Assembly: GCA_002400885.1 (NCBI GenBank)
Contig: NVRM01000005.1
Coordinates: 19,913-53,056 of the forward strand
Length of the DNA: 33,144 bases
Direction: 5' to 3'
From: Flavobacteriaceae bacterium
GTDB taxonomy: Bacteria; Bacteroidota; Bacteroidia; Flavobacteriales; Flavobacteriaceae
The first letter of the stretch is position 1. Each line of letters begins with the position of its first letter. Shown piece by piece: positions 17,906 through 27,634 of this stretch. Below the pieces are notes generated by a model. That model did no database searches. It saw only the letters and a program-made list of their open reading frames with translations, and was not told where the DNA came from. The translations under genes were made by a program, and so were the position numbers.

Positions 17906-18358
17906 ATGAGAATACTTACACTTATCCTATTAACGCTTTTAGTGAGCAATTGTTCAAGCACTAAGCTCAGTACTAATAACACCCCTCTAAAAATCAATTT
18001 TAAACAACTGATTGCTGAATCTCAAGGAGGATTCTCTAGCGCAAAATTTCTTATTATCAAAGAAAAACAAACCACACAAGACGTTTACAATCAAATCAAT
18101 AACATTCGAAACCCAGGTTTTGAAGTTCCTACGATAGATTATAACAAACAGATGTTATTCGCCTTGTTTATGGGAGAGAAATCAAGTGGAGGCTATACAA
18201 TCTCCGTTGATCATATTATTGAAAGCTCCAATAGGTTGACCGTTTTCATAAACGAAACTAGCCCCAAGGGAATGACAACCATGGCCATTACATCTCCTTT
18301 CTGCTTTGTTTTACTTGAAAAAAGTGACAAGGAAATTATATTTAAAAAAATGAAGTAA
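17906..18358 (+). CDS. PrcB-like lipoprotein
   Basis: 150 aa. Lipobox 'LLVSNCSS'; 'MLFALFMGEKSSGGYTISVDHIIE' is typical of the PrcB C-terminal domain. Confidence 0.75.
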   Translation: MRILTLILLTLLVSNCSSTKLSTNNTPLKINFKQLIAESQGGFSSAKFLIIKEKQTTQDVYNQINNIRNPGFEVPTIDYNKQMLFALFMGEKSSGGYTISVDHIIESSNRLTVFINETSPKGMTTMAITSPFCFVLLEKSDKEIIFKKMK

Positions 18359-18422
18359 AAAAAAGACAATTCAACAAATGAACTCAGATTCAAAACTGAA
18401 CACCTTTACTTAGAAAAACGCA

Positions 18423-18462
18423 TAAAAAAACTGCTACCTTTAATAGATAGCAGTTTTTTTTA
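18423..18462. terminator. Bidirectional Rho-independent terminator between convergent genes
   Basis: AAAAAACTGCTA ... TAGCAGTTTTTT between the prcB-like gene (+) and the aldolase gene (-). Confidence 0.85.
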
Positions 18463-18485
18463 TGTGATTTAATTAGGACAACAAA

Positions 18486-19139
18486 TTAGTTTCCTTTTTG
18501 TGCATCTTTTAAAAACTGAGCCAATCCACTATCCGTTAAAGGATGCTTAAACAATCCATCAATGGCTTTTAACGGTCCTGTCATCACATCAGCACCAATT
18601 TTAGCACAGTTCATAATGTGCATTGTATGACGTACAGAAGCTGCTAAGATTTGAGTTTCGAAACCATACATATCATATATTTGGCGAATTTCAGCAATCA
18701 ATTCCAGTCCATCTGTAGAAATATCATCCAAACGACCAATAAATGGTGACATATAGGTGGCCCCTGCTTTTGCAGCCAATAAAGCTTGACCTGCAGAAAA
18801 TATCAAGGTACAATTGGTTTTTATTCCTTTATCAGAAAAGTATTTTATGGCTTTAATCCCTTCTTTTATCATAGGGATTTTCACAACGATTTGCGGATGT
18901 AAAGCAGCTAATGCCTCTCCTTCCTTCACCATTCCATCAAAATCTATCGAAATAACTTCGGCACTTACATCACCGTCTACCAAATTACAAATAGCCACAT
19001 AATGGTCTAGTATGTTTTGCTGTCCGGTAATTCCTTCTTTTGCCATTAAAGTTGGATTGGTCGTCACACCATCCAAAATACCTAGAGCCTGCGCTTCTTT
19101 AATTTGGTCAAGATTAGCTGTATCAATAAAAAATTTCAT
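18486..19139 (-). CDS. fsa: Fructose-6-phosphate aldolase / class 3 transaldolase
   Basis: 217 aa. 'MKFFIDTANLDQIKEAQALGILDGVTTNPTLMAKEG', 'VVKIPMIKEGIKAIKYFSDKGIKTNCTLIFSAGQALLAAKAGATYMSPFIGRLDD'. Confidence 0.93.
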   Translation of the reverse strand: MKFFIDTANLDQIKEAQALGILDGVTTNPTLMAKEGITGQQNILDHYVAICNLVDGDVSAEVISIDFDGMVKEGEALAALHPQIVVKIPMIKEGIKAIKYFSDKGIKTNCTLIFSAGQALLAAKAGATYMSPFIGRLDDISTDGLELIAEIRQIYDMYGFETQILAASVRHTMHIMNCAKIGADVMTGPLKAIDGLFKHPLTDSGLAQFLKDAQKGN

Positions 19140-19212
19140 AATTGTTGAGTTTTATTTAAATTTTTAGCATCATATTACAGAATGCGTGTTCGCACAAATG
19201 TATGTAAAATGA

Positions 19213-20016
19213 TTACAATTTATAGTGATTCATTAATAATTTTTCATACCAAGCATCTGGTAACATACGCTTTAAAACAATGGAAAACTTTTGCATAAAC
19301 TCCCCTACTTTATAGTGTATTCTAGGCTGCTTAGTCATCATCACCTCATAGATGGCTTTGGCCATTATTTCAGGGTCTTTTCCTTCATCTACATGCGCAT
19401 TCATTAGATCCAAATTTAATTGGTAGCTTGCCTCATAAGGAGAATTTTTAAGCACAGGAGCATGGTAACGTCCTGCAGCAATATTCGTAGCAAAATCACC
19501 CGGGGCGACATTGGTAATCTGTATTCCAAATTGTTTCACCTCCATACGCAATGCTTCGGTCACTAATTCTAAAGCGCCTTTAGAGGCAGAATAAATCCCT
19601 CGAAAAGGTAAGCCCATATAGCCAGCAATAGAAGTTACATTGATGATAAGTCCCGATTTCTGAGCACGCATCTGTGGTAATACTGCTTTCATAACGTCGA
19701 TGGCTCCAAAAAAGTTGGTATCAAATAATTGACGCATTTCATCGGTGTCCGTTTCCTCAATAGGGCCCGTAATTCCCATTCCCGCATTATTTATAAGTAC
19801 ATCTAATTGTCCTTCGTTTTTAATAACAGTGGCAATCGCTGCTGCAATAGTTGTAGGTTTTCTCACATCTAAGGATACCAGTTTAAAAGGATGATTTTTA
19901 ACATGCTCCGCATTTCTGCTCGTTCCGTAGACCATAAAGCCCTTAGCTTCTAAATAAATCCCTACTGCTTTTCCTATTCCTGACGAACCTCCGGTAATTA
20001 ACACCACTTTACTCAT
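19213..20016 (-). CDS. Short-chain dehydrogenase/reductase
   Basis: 267 aa. 'VVLITGGSSGIGKAVGIYLEAKG', 'LINNAGMGITGP', 'YSASKGALELVTEALRMEV'. Confidence 0.93.
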   Translation of the reverse strand: MSKVVLITGGSSGIGKAVGIYLEAKGFMVYGTSRNAEHVKNHPFKLVSLDVRKPTTIAAAIATVIKNEGQLDVLINNAGMGITGPIEETDTDEMRQLFDTNFFGAIDVMKAVLPQMRAQKSGLIINVTSIAGYMGLPFRGIYSASKGALELVTEALRMEVKQFGIQITNVAPGDFATNIAAGRYHAPVLKNSPYEASYQLNLDLMNAHVDEGKDPEIMAKAIYEVMMTKQPRIHYKVGEFMQKFSIVLKRMLPDAWYEKLLMNHYKL

Positions 20017-20111
20017 TGTAAAAATATAAATTTGTTATGATGTAAAACTATGCATTTTTATTGTGGCGAAGTAGCTACAAGGATAAAATTTTAGGGGTGA
20101 AAAATATTCGT

Positions 20112-20142
20112 AAACATAAAAAAATCCCGAAGATTGGGATTT
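20112..20142 (-). terminator. Intrinsic terminator downstream of SRP RNA
   Basis: Minus strand AAATCCC AATCTTC GGGATTT TTTTATG. Confidence 0.75.
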
Positions 20143-20163
20143 CAATTTTAAGCATAAAAAAAT

Positions 20164-20257
20164 GGCAAGCGACCTACATCACACCGCTACAACCTAATAC
20201 CCTTGCTGCGTTCCCGCCCTGGGGGATTCAAAGGGAGCTAGTTGTGTAGGACTTGCC
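20164..20257 (-). ncRNA. ffs: Signal recognition particle RNA, small bacterial type
   Basis: Minus-strand GGCAAGUCCUACAcaacuagcucccuuugaaucccccaGGGCGGGAACGCAGCAAGGGUAuuagguuguagcggugugaUGUAGGUCGCUUGCC. The conserved GGGAACGCAGCAAGGGUA apical region is present and the terminal stem pairs GGCAAGUCCUACA with UGUAGGUCGCUUGCC. Confidence 0.9.
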
Positions 20258-20261
20258 GTGG

Positions 20262-20291
20262 CAAATGTACGACGCTATTTCTTATCTACAA
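20262..20291 (-). promoter_or_regulatory. Bacteroidetes promoter for ffs (TTG-N19-TACATTTG)
   Basis: On the minus strand, TTG (20289-20291), 19-nt spacer, TACATTTG (20262-20269), about 5 nt before the RNA 5' end. Confidence 0.75.
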
Positions 20292-20405
20292 TGCAAAAAA
20301 CAGCTTTTTTTATGTAACATTTTTTCAAAAACAACTACTAATGGTTTGTGGTTCTCATTTCCCGCGACTTAGCGAAAATATAGGGCTGTAAACAAATTAA
20401 TTATT

Positions 20406-20413
20406 TATATTTG
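20406..20413 (+). promoter_or_regulatory. Putative -7 box TATATTTG upstream of the DUF4199 gene
   Basis: TAnnTTTG match 22 nt upstream of the ATG at 20436. Confidence 0.45.
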
Positions 20414-20435
20414 ACTAAATTTAACGAAACAAATC

Positions 20436-20969
20436 ATGAAAGACATTATTAAAAAAACGGGAATTAACTACGGATTAATTCTTGGATTTATTTTATCCTT
20501 AATCACATTATACGCATTTGCTGTTGATAGTACTGTACTTAATAATTGGTGGTTAGTTTTATTAGTTCCCTTTTTCTCAGCGATAGTGTTGGGATTATTA
20601 GCCATTGGAACCGTAAAAAAAGAAATGAACGGGTTTATTACTTTTAAGGAAGGGTTTACCACCTATTTTGTAATGATTGCTTTAGGGCTTTTGATCACCA
20701 CTGTCGTAAGTATTTTAATTTACAACGTAGTCGCTCCTGAATTTAAAGAAGTTGTTATAGAACAACAAATTGTAAAAACAACAGAGATGATGGAAAGCTA
20801 TAATATTCCTTATGAACAAATAGATGAAACTGTTGAAAAAATGAGAGAAGATGACAGCCTGTCTGTTTCAAAACAAATGCTATCCTATGTAGTAGGTCTT
20901 GCTATTTACTCTATCTTTGGACTGTTATTAGCACTGATACTAAAACGAAATAATCCAGAACTTGAATAA
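20436..20969 (+). CDS. DUF4199 domain-containing membrane protein
   Basis: 177 aa. 'KDIIKKTGINYGLILGFILSLITLYAFAVD...', 'FITFKEGFTTYFVMIALGLLITTVVSILIYNVVAPEF'. Confidence 0.88.
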   Translation: MKDIIKKTGINYGLILGFILSLITLYAFAVDSTVLNNWWLVLLVPFFSAIVLGLLAIGTVKKEMNGFITFKEGFTTYFVMIALGLLITTVVSILIYNVVAPEFKEVVIEQQIVKTTEMMESYNIPYEQIDETVEKMREDDSLSVSKQMLSYVVGLAIYSIFGLLLALILKRNNPELE

Positions 20970-21936
20970 ACAACATATACATATATCTGTAGTAATTCCT
21001 CTCTTAAACGAGGAGGAGTCGCTCAAAGAACTATACGATTGGATTGCACGTAACATGCAATCCAATCGTTATTTATACGAAGTAATTTTTATTGATGATG
21101 GAAGTACCGATACCTCTTGGGAAATCATTCAACAATTAGGCGAGAAACACCCGGAAGTAAGAGGAATTAAGTTTCAAAAAAACTACGGAAAATCCCAAGC
21201 GTTAAATGCAGGGTTTAAAATTGCCAAAGGAGATGTTATCATCACCATGGACGCAGACCTACAAGATAGTCCAGACGAAATACATACACTTTACAAGGCA
21301 ATTACAGAAAAAGATTTTGACCTTGTTTCTGGTTGGAAAAAGAAACGTTACGACTCTAAAATTCGTAAAAACATCCCCTCAAAACTATTTAATTGGGCGG
21401 CAAGAAAAACATCTGGCCTTGAGCTTAATGATTTTAACTGTGGATTAAAAGCCTATAAAAACGAAGTCATAAAAACCGTAGATGTCTATGGTGAAATGCA
21501 TCGCTATATTCCTGTATTGGCAAAAAATGAAGGTTTTAACAAAATTGGGGAACAAATCGTACAACATCAAGCTCGAAAATATGGTGTTACCAAATTTGGA
21601 ATAGAACGTTTTATCAATGGATTTTTAGATTTAATTACCATTTGGTTTTTAGCGAAATTTGGAAAGCGACCAATGCATCTTTTTGGCTTATTAGGAACAC
21701 TTATGTTTCTTTTCGGTTTTTTAACTGCTGGACTCATTGGATGTACTAAAGTTTACAAATTATATCAAGGCATGCCTACTATTTTAATCACGGATAATCC
21801 TTGGTTTTATTTAGCCTTATCCACCATGGTTATCGGAACACAGTTCTTTTTAGCAGGATTTTTAGGAGAAATTATCTTACGGACTAAAAAAGACGTAAAA
21901 AGGTATACCATATCAGAAAAAAGTAACATTAATTAG
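20962..21936 (+). CDS. Family 2 glycosyltransferase (dolichol-phosphate mannosyltransferase-like) with C-terminal TM helices
   Basis: TTG start overlapping the upstream CDS by 8 nt. 'ISVVIPLLNEEESLKELYDW', 'VIFIDDGSTDTSWEII', 'DVIITMDADLQDSPDEI'. Confidence 0.93.
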   Translation: MNKQHIHISVVIPLLNEEESLKELYDWIARNMQSNRYLYEVIFIDDGSTDTSWEIIQQLGEKHPEVRGIKFQKNYGKSQALNAGFKIAKGDVIITMDADLQDSPDEIHTLYKAITEKDFDLVSGWKKKRYDSKIRKNIPSKLFNWAARKTSGLELNDFNCGLKAYKNEVIKTVDVYGEMHRYIPVLAKNEGFNKIGEQIVQHQARKYGVTKFGIERFINGFLDLITIWFLAKFGKRPMHLFGLLGTLMFLFGFLTAGLIGCTKVYKLYQGMPTILITDNPWFYLALSTMVIGTQFFLAGFLGEIILRTKKDVKRYTISEKSNIN

Positions 21937-21939
21937 CCT

Positions 21940-21947
21940 TATATTTG
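21940..21947 (+). promoter_or_regulatory. Putative -7 box TATATTTG upstream of the phosphosugar mutase gene
   Basis: TAnnTTTG match 19 nt upstream of the ATG at 21967. Confidence 0.45.
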
Positions 21948-21966
21948 TAGGCTTAAACAGATATTT

Positions 21967-23682
21967 ATGAGTTCAATTATAAACGAAGCCAAAAAATGGC
22001 TAAGTGCACCCTTTGATGCAGATACCCAGCAAGAAATTCAAGACCTATTAGACAACGACCCAGACCAATTGACGGATCGTTTTTATAAAAACATGGAATT
22101 TGGTACCGGCGGAATGCGTGGTGTTATGGGAGCAGGTCTTAATCGTATTAACAAATATACTTTAGGAAAAGCAACCCAAGGATTGGCTAATTATATGAAA
22201 ATTGCTTTCCCAGGAAAAGACTTAAAAGTTGCCATCGCTTTTGATTGTAGACATAATAGTTTAAAATTCGCTAAATTAGTAGCGGATGTATTCTCAGCAA
22301 ACGGTATTTATGTATACTTGTTTGATAGCCTACGTCCTACTCCAGAGTTGTCATTCTCAGTAAAACATTTAGGATGTGACGCAGGAATTGTATTGACAGC
22401 TTCACACAATCCACCAGAATATAATGGTTATAAAGTATATTGGAACGATGGAGGACAAATTGTACCACCAGAGGATCACAATATCATTAGCCAAGTAAAT
22501 GCTTTAGAGTTTTCAGAAATAAACTTTGATGCCAATGAAGATTTAATAGAAATTATTGGAGAAGAAGTAGATAAAGTATTCATCGCATCTGCCGTAAAAA
22601 ACGGATCGTTTGGAGCCAAAGGAAAAGACAAATTAAAGGTAGTTTTCACTTCTTTGCATGGAACATCTATTGTTTCTATTCCAGAAGCATTAGCGCAAGC
22701 AGGATATACAGATGTTCATATTGTTGAAGAACAACGTGTACCAGACGGAGATTTCCCTACAGTTAAATCGCCTAATCCAGAAGAGCCTGCAGCCTTAAAA
22801 ATGGCTATGGACTTAGCGGATAAAATAAATGCTGACATTGTCATTGGAACAGATCCTGATTGTGATAGATTAGGTATTGCGGTTCGTAATACAAACGGAG
22901 AGTTGGTATTGATGAATGGGAACCAAACCATGTGTGTGATGACAGATTTCTTAATTAAAAAATGGAAAGATGCTGGTCGCTTAAACGGGAAACAATTTGT
23001 AGGTTCTACTATTGTAACCACCAGTATGGTAGATGTAATCGCAGAAAGCTATGGCGTTGAAACCAAAGTAGGCTTAACAGGATTTAAATGGATTGCTAAA
23101 ATGATTCGTGATGCCGAAGGAACACAAGAGTTTATCGGAGGTGGCGAAGAGAGTTTTGGCTATATGGTTGGAGATTTTGTAAGAGATAAAGATGCGGTAA
23201 CTGCTACTTTATTAGCTTGTGAAATTGCCGCTGATGCTAAAGCAACTGGAGGTTCTATATACGAAGAGTTAATTGCCTTATATACCCAACACGGTTTTTA
23301 CAAAGAGCATTTAATTGCCATTGTAAAAAAAGGAATTCATGGTGCGGATGAGATCGCCAAAATGATGGTGGAATTAAGAGAAAACCCACTGAGCACAATA
23401 GATGGTTCTAAAGTAATCCGCATAGAGGACTACGATTCATCTATTAGTAAAAATATGCTTACTGGAGAAGAAACTACGATGACGATTCACAAATCTAATG
23501 TGTTAATCTATTATACAGAAGACGGCACTAAAATTGCGGCCAGACCAAGTGGAACGGAGCCAAAAATCAAGTTTTACTTTAGTGTAAACCTACCACTAGC
23601 TTCTGCAGACAAAGCCTTCGCTGTTGAAGAATTACTAGATCAAAAAATACAACGTATTATTACAGAAATGAAATTGAATTAA
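21967..23682 (+). CDS. Phosphoglucomutase/phosphomannomutase family protein
   Basis: 571 aa. 'FGTGGMRGVMGAGLNRIN', active-site 'VLTASHNPPEYNGYKVYW', 'IVIGTDPDCDRLGIAV', 'RPSGTEPKIKFYFS'. Confidence 0.95.
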   Translation: MSSIINEAKKWLSAPFDADTQQEIQDLLDNDPDQLTDRFYKNMEFGTGGMRGVMGAGLNRINKYTLGKATQGLANYMKIAFPGKDLKVAIAFDCRHNSLKFAKLVADVFSANGIYVYLFDSLRPTPELSFSVKHLGCDAGIVLTASHNPPEYNGYKVYWNDGGQIVPPEDHNIISQVNALEFSEINFDANEDLIEIIGEEVDKVFIASAVKNGSFGAKGKDKLKVVFTSLHGTSIVSIPEALAQAGYTDVHIVEEQRVPDGDFPTVKSPNPEEPAALKMAMDLADKINADIVIGTDPDCDRLGIAVRNTNGELVLMNGNQTMCVMTDFLIKKWKDAGRLNGKQFVGSTIVTTSMVDVIAESYGVETKVGLTGFKWIAKMIRDAEGTQEFIGGGEESFGYMVGDFVRDKDAVTATLLACEIAADAKATGGSIYEELIALYTQHGFYKEHLIAIVKKGIHGADEIAKMMVELRENPLSTIDGSKVIRIEDYDSSISKNMLTGEETTMTIHKSNVLIYYTEDGTKIAARPSGTEPKIKFYFSVNLPLASADKAFAVEELLDQKIQRIITEMKLN

Positions 23683-25505
23683 TGGACTATTTTAAGAAAA
23701 TAATAAAATACGCGATTCCTTATAAGACATACGGAGTATTGAACATTGTGTTCAATACTTTTTATGCGCTATTCTCGGCATTATCATTTATGGTAATGGT
23801 GCCTTTACTACAAGTTATATTTAAAAAAGACACGATACAGATTACAGAAAAACCAATTTTTGAAAGTCTTCCTAAAATTTTAGAATATGGGAAGAATTCA
23901 TTAAGCTATTTTATTTATAACGTTGCAGGAGAAGATAAATCCAAAGCGTTAATGATTGTAGTGACACTTGTAATCACCATGTTTTTATTAAAAAACATAT
24001 TCAGTTACTTGGCCATGTATTTTATCACTTTTTTAAGGAATGGGGTATTAAAAGATATTAGAAATGATTTGTACAACAAAACCATCACTTTACCTATTTC
24101 TTATTTTTCCGAAAAAAGGAAAGGAGATATTATGGCGAGGATAGGAACAGATGTGTTGGAAATTCAACATTCTTTTTTATCAATTTTAGAATTGATTTTT
24201 AGAGAACCATTAACCATACTGTTTACTATTATTACCATGTTTGCAATCAGTGCTAAGTTGACACTATTTGTATTCATTTTTATTCCAATATCTGGATTTA
24301 TAATTTCCTTAATAGGGAAGAGTTTAAAGAAAAAATCCGATGATGTACAAAGGGAACAAGGCTATTTCCTTTCACTACTGGAAGAATCCCTTACAGGATT
24401 ACGTATTATAAAAGCTTTTAATGCGGAAGACACCTTTAATGGTAAATTCAACGACTCTACAAAACGTTTTTATGATTATTCAAATACTCTTATTAATAGA
24501 ACAAACCTTGCAAGACCAACAAGTGAATTTTTAGGTATTGCTGTAATCGCTGTTTTATTATGGTATGGAGGAACCTTAGTTTTGGTTGATGGAACCTTAG
24601 AAGCAGAAGACTTTTTAGCTTTTATAGGATTAGCCTATAATATACTTACACCTGCAAAAGCATTGTCTAAAGCAAGTTACGCCGTTAAAAAAGGAAATGC
24701 TGCCGCAGAACGTGTGTTGGAAATATTGGAAACTAAAAACCACCTGGAAGATGTGCCAAATGCCCTAGTTAAAACCGGATTTGATGGTGAAATTAAATTT
24801 GACAATATCTCCTTTAAATACGAAGACGACTACGTCTTGAAAAACTTCACATTAACCATTCCTAAAGGACAACAAGTAGCCCTTGTCGGACAATCTGGAA
24901 GTGGAAAATCTACCTTAGCAAATTTACTTACCCGTTTTTACGATGTAAATAAAGGAAGTATTCTTATAGATGGAATCAACATAAAAGGTCTTACAAAAAA
25001 ATCTTTAAGAAATCAATTAGGGATGGTAAGTCAGGATGCTTTATTATTCCATGATACGATTGCTAATAATATTGCTTTTGGGAAAGATGTTACAAAGGAA
25101 GACGTTATAAACGCGGCAAAAATTGCGAACGCTCATGAGTTTATCATGGAACTTCCAAAACAGTATGACACCAATATTGGAGACAGTGGAAATAAGCTGT
25201 CTGGTGGACAAAAACAGCGTATTAGCATTGCACGTGCTGTTCTTAAAAACCCTCCAATTATGATCTTGGATGAAGCGACCTCTGCTTTAGATACGGAAAG
25301 TGAACAATTAGTACAACATGCATTGGAAAAAATGATGAAAAACAGAACCTCTATGGTTATTGCCCATCGTTTATCTACCATTCAAAAATCTGATTTAATT
25401 GTTGTCCTTAAAAAAGGAGAAATTGTAGAACAAGGAAAACACGACGAATTACTCGCTAAAAAAGGAGAGTACTTTAAGTTAGTTACGATGCAATCTCTTG
25501 GATAG
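23682..25505 (+). CDS. MsbA-like ABC transporter, fused permease and ATPase
   Basis: 607 aa. TM domain followed by Walker A 'GQSGSGKSTLANLLTRFYD', signature 'LSGGQKQRISIARAV', Walker B 'IMILDEATSALD'. Confidence 0.94.
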   Translation: MDYFKKIIKYAIPYKTYGVLNIVFNTFYALFSALSFMVMVPLLQVIFKKDTIQITEKPIFESLPKILEYGKNSLSYFIYNVAGEDKSKALMIVVTLVITMFLLKNIFSYLAMYFITFLRNGVLKDIRNDLYNKTITLPISYFSEKRKGDIMARIGTDVLEIQHSFLSILELIFREPLTILFTIITMFAISAKLTLFVFIFIPISGFIISLIGKSLKKKSDDVQREQGYFLSLLEESLTGLRIIKAFNAEDTFNGKFNDSTKRFYDYSNTLINRTNLARPTSEFLGIAVIAVLLWYGGTLVLVDGTLEAEDFLAFIGLAYNILTPAKALSKASYAVKKGNAAAERVLEILETKNHLEDVPNALVKTGFDGEIKFDNISFKYEDDYVLKNFTLTIPKGQQVALVGQSGSGKSTLANLLTRFYDVNKGSILIDGINIKGLTKKSLRNQLGMVSQDALLFHDTIANNIAFGKDVTKEDVINAAKIANAHEFIMELPKQYDTNIGDSGNKLSGGQKQRISIARAVLKNPPIMILDEATSALDTESEQLVQHALEKMMKNRTSMVIAHRLSTIQKSDLIVVLKKGEIVEQGKHDELLAKKGEYFKLVTMQSLG

Positions 25506-25591
25506 CCAATACTGGATCGAGACAAGACTATTTGAACTAAGACATAAGACTTTCTCTCCCTCTTGGAAATAAAACAAGAATATAGATACAT

Positions 25592-25634
25592 AAAAAACGT
25601 CCGATTGAAATATTCAATCGGACGTTTTTTTTTA
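25592..25634. terminator. Bidirectional Rho-independent terminator
   Basis: AAAAAACGTCCGATTGAA TAT TCAATCGGACGTTTTTTTT between convergent genes. Confidence 0.92.
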
Positions 25635-25648
25635 TGTGTAAAAAGAAA

Positions 25649-27076
25649 TTAATCAAGTTTTTTAACCCCTAATTCTTCCGCTCTTTTGAGCATAAAAGTA
25701 AAGGCTTCTTCGTAGTCGTTTTTAATGGTTCCGTCTAAAATAGCTTCTTTAATTGCATCTTTTAAAACACCTATCTCACGGCAAGGTTTTAGATTAAACT
25801 TTTCCATAATCATCTCTCCCGTAACCGGTGGTTGAAAATTACGTACATGATCACGTGCTTCTACCTCTTTGATTTTTTCACGTACCGTTTTAAAATTATT
25901 ATGGTATCGCTTAAATCGCTTTGCATTTTTAGTCGTAATATCTGCTTCACAAAGAATCATAAGGCTCTCTATGTCATCTCCAGTATCAAAAACGAGCCTA
26001 CGTACCGCCGAATCCGTAACATTAGATGCTAGCACTATAGGTCTTGAACTTAAGAACACCATTTTCTGTACAAACTTCATTTTATTATTCAAAGGCATTT
26101 TTAATCGTTTGAATAATTTGTATACCATTTTCGAACCGACAAATTCATGAGAGTGAAATGTCCACCCCACTTTTTTGTCAAACTTCTTCGTAGGTGCCTT
26201 TCCTATATCGTGTAATAATGCTGCCCAACGCAACCAAAGGTCGTCTGTATTTTGAGCAATATTATCTACCACTTCTAAACTGTGGTAAAAATTATCTTTA
26301 TGTGTTTCACCTTCTACATCATCTACCCCTAGTAAATCCGTCAATTCCGGCATAAAACGTTTCAAAAGCCCCGTTTTTTCCATCAATAAAAAACCGATGG
26401 ATGGCTTGGGAGAATTTAATATTTTATTCAGTTCATCTACGATTCGCTCTCTGGTAATAATATCGATACGCTCCGAATTTCTACTAATAGAATCTAAGGA
26501 TTTTCTTTCGATTTCAAATTGTAGCTGAGACGCAAATCTTACCGCTCTCATCATACGTAAAGGATCGTCAGAATACGTAATATCTGGATCTAAAGGTGTT
26601 TTTAAAATTCCATTTTCCATGTCTTTTAAACCTTGAAAAGGATCCAATAATTCACCGAAATTGTTTTTATTTAAACTAATGGCCAATGCATTGATGGTAA
26701 AATCTCGTCGTTTTTGATCATCATCCAAGGTTCCGTCTTCCACAATGGGATTACGACTATCCTCAGCGTATGATTCTTTCCGAGCCCCTACAAATTCCAA
26801 CTCAATGTCATTATAGCGTAACATTGCAGTTCCATAGGTTTTAAACACCTGAACTTTTGGTTTATTGGGTAATAATTGCGCCACTTTTTGGGCCAATTCA
26901 ATACCACTACCAACAGCTACAATATCAATATCCTTGGCATCGCCACGTTTTAATAAAAAATCGCGTACAAAACCACCTATTACATACGTTTCCATCTGTA
27001 ATTCTGTAGCTGCATCGCTTATATAAGTAAAAATAGCATCCGAAACAGCTTCCGAACAATTTTTAAAATCTGTCAT
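25649..27076 (-). CDS. CCA-adding/poly(A) polymerase family nucleotidyltransferase with HD domain
   Basis: 475 aa. 'YVIGGFVRDFLLKRGDAKDIDIVAVG', 'RRDFTINALAISL', 'DDPLRMMRAVRFASQLQFEI', HD motif 'RWAALLHDIGKAPT'. Confidence 0.92.
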   Translation of the reverse strand: MTDFKNCSEAVSDAIFTYISDAATELQMETYVIGGFVRDFLLKRGDAKDIDIVAVGSGIELAQKVAQLLPNKPKVQVFKTYGTAMLRYNDIELEFVGARKESYAEDSRNPIVEDGTLDDDQKRRDFTINALAISLNKNNFGELLDPFQGLKDMENGILKTPLDPDITYSDDPLRMMRAVRFASQLQFEIERKSLDSISRNSERIDIITRERIVDELNKILNSPKPSIGFLLMEKTGLLKRFMPELTDLLGVDDVEGETHKDNFYHSLEVVDNIAQNTDDLWLRWAALLHDIGKAPTKKFDKKVGWTFHSHEFVGSKMVYKLFKRLKMPLNNKMKFVQKMVFLSSRPIVLASNVTDSAVRRLVFDTGDDIESLMILCEADITTKNAKRFKRYHNNFKTVREKIKEVEARDHVRNFQPPVTGEMIMEKFNLKPCREIGVLKDAIKEAILDGTIKNDYEEAFTFMLKRAEELGVKKLD

Positions 27077-27079
27077 GTA

Positions 27080-27634
27080 TTATTTTCTAAGCACTTCAAA
27101 TTCACCCGTATCCAACATTCGAAGGATCGTAGATGAGTTTGTCGATTCATTTTCTAGCGGCAAATTTACAATATAGTCTACGCTGTTCAAAATAGAACTG
27201 CTAATTTTTTCAAAAGATACTGGAGTTTCTTCCCCACTTACGTTTGCAGAGGTCGATACAATAGGCTTTCCCAAACAAGCAATCAGCTTTTCGCAAAAGG
27301 CATGTTTTACAATCCGTACCGCCACCGTATTATCATCAGCTACCACATTTTTTGCCAATCCTCGTGGGTTCTTATAAATGATGGTCGTAGGTTTTGTCGT
27401 GTTTTTAAGTAGTGTGATTACTTTTTCTGGAATATCAGACACATATTCTTTCAACATCTCTACCCCGTCTACTAAAATGATTAAACTTTTACTTTCCGCA
27501 CGTTGTTTAATTTCAAATATTTTTTGAACCGCCTCTTCCGAAGTGGCATCACATCCAATTCCCCAAACGGTATCTGTTGGGTATAGAATGGTTCCATTTG
27601 AAACTAACCCCTCTTTAATTACATTATAGTTCAT
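27080..27634 (-). CDS. L-threonylcarbamoyladenylate synthase (Sua5/YrdC/YciO family)
   Basis: 184 aa. 'GTILYPTDTVWGIGCDATSEEAVQKIFEIKQRAESKSLIILVD', 'KPIVSTSANVSGE'. Confidence 0.92.
   Translation of the reverse strand: MNYNVIKEGLVSNGTILYPTDTVWGIGCDATSEEAVQKIFEIKQRAESKSLIILVDGVEMLKEYVSDIPEKVITLLKNTTKPTTIIYKNPRGLAKNVVADDNTVAVRIVKHAFCEKLIACLGKPIVSTSANVSGEETPVSFEKISSSILNSVDYIVNLPLENESTNSSTILRMLDTGEFEVLRK

Noticed and set aside
20061-20249. 62-aa + strand ORF from the track
   Set aside because: It overlaps the SRP RNA locus antisense and shows no protein-like features; explained by ffs on the minus strand.
21206-21448. 80-aa ORF inside the glycosyltransferase gene
   Set aside because: Alternative frame of a clear GT2 CDS; no independent evidence.
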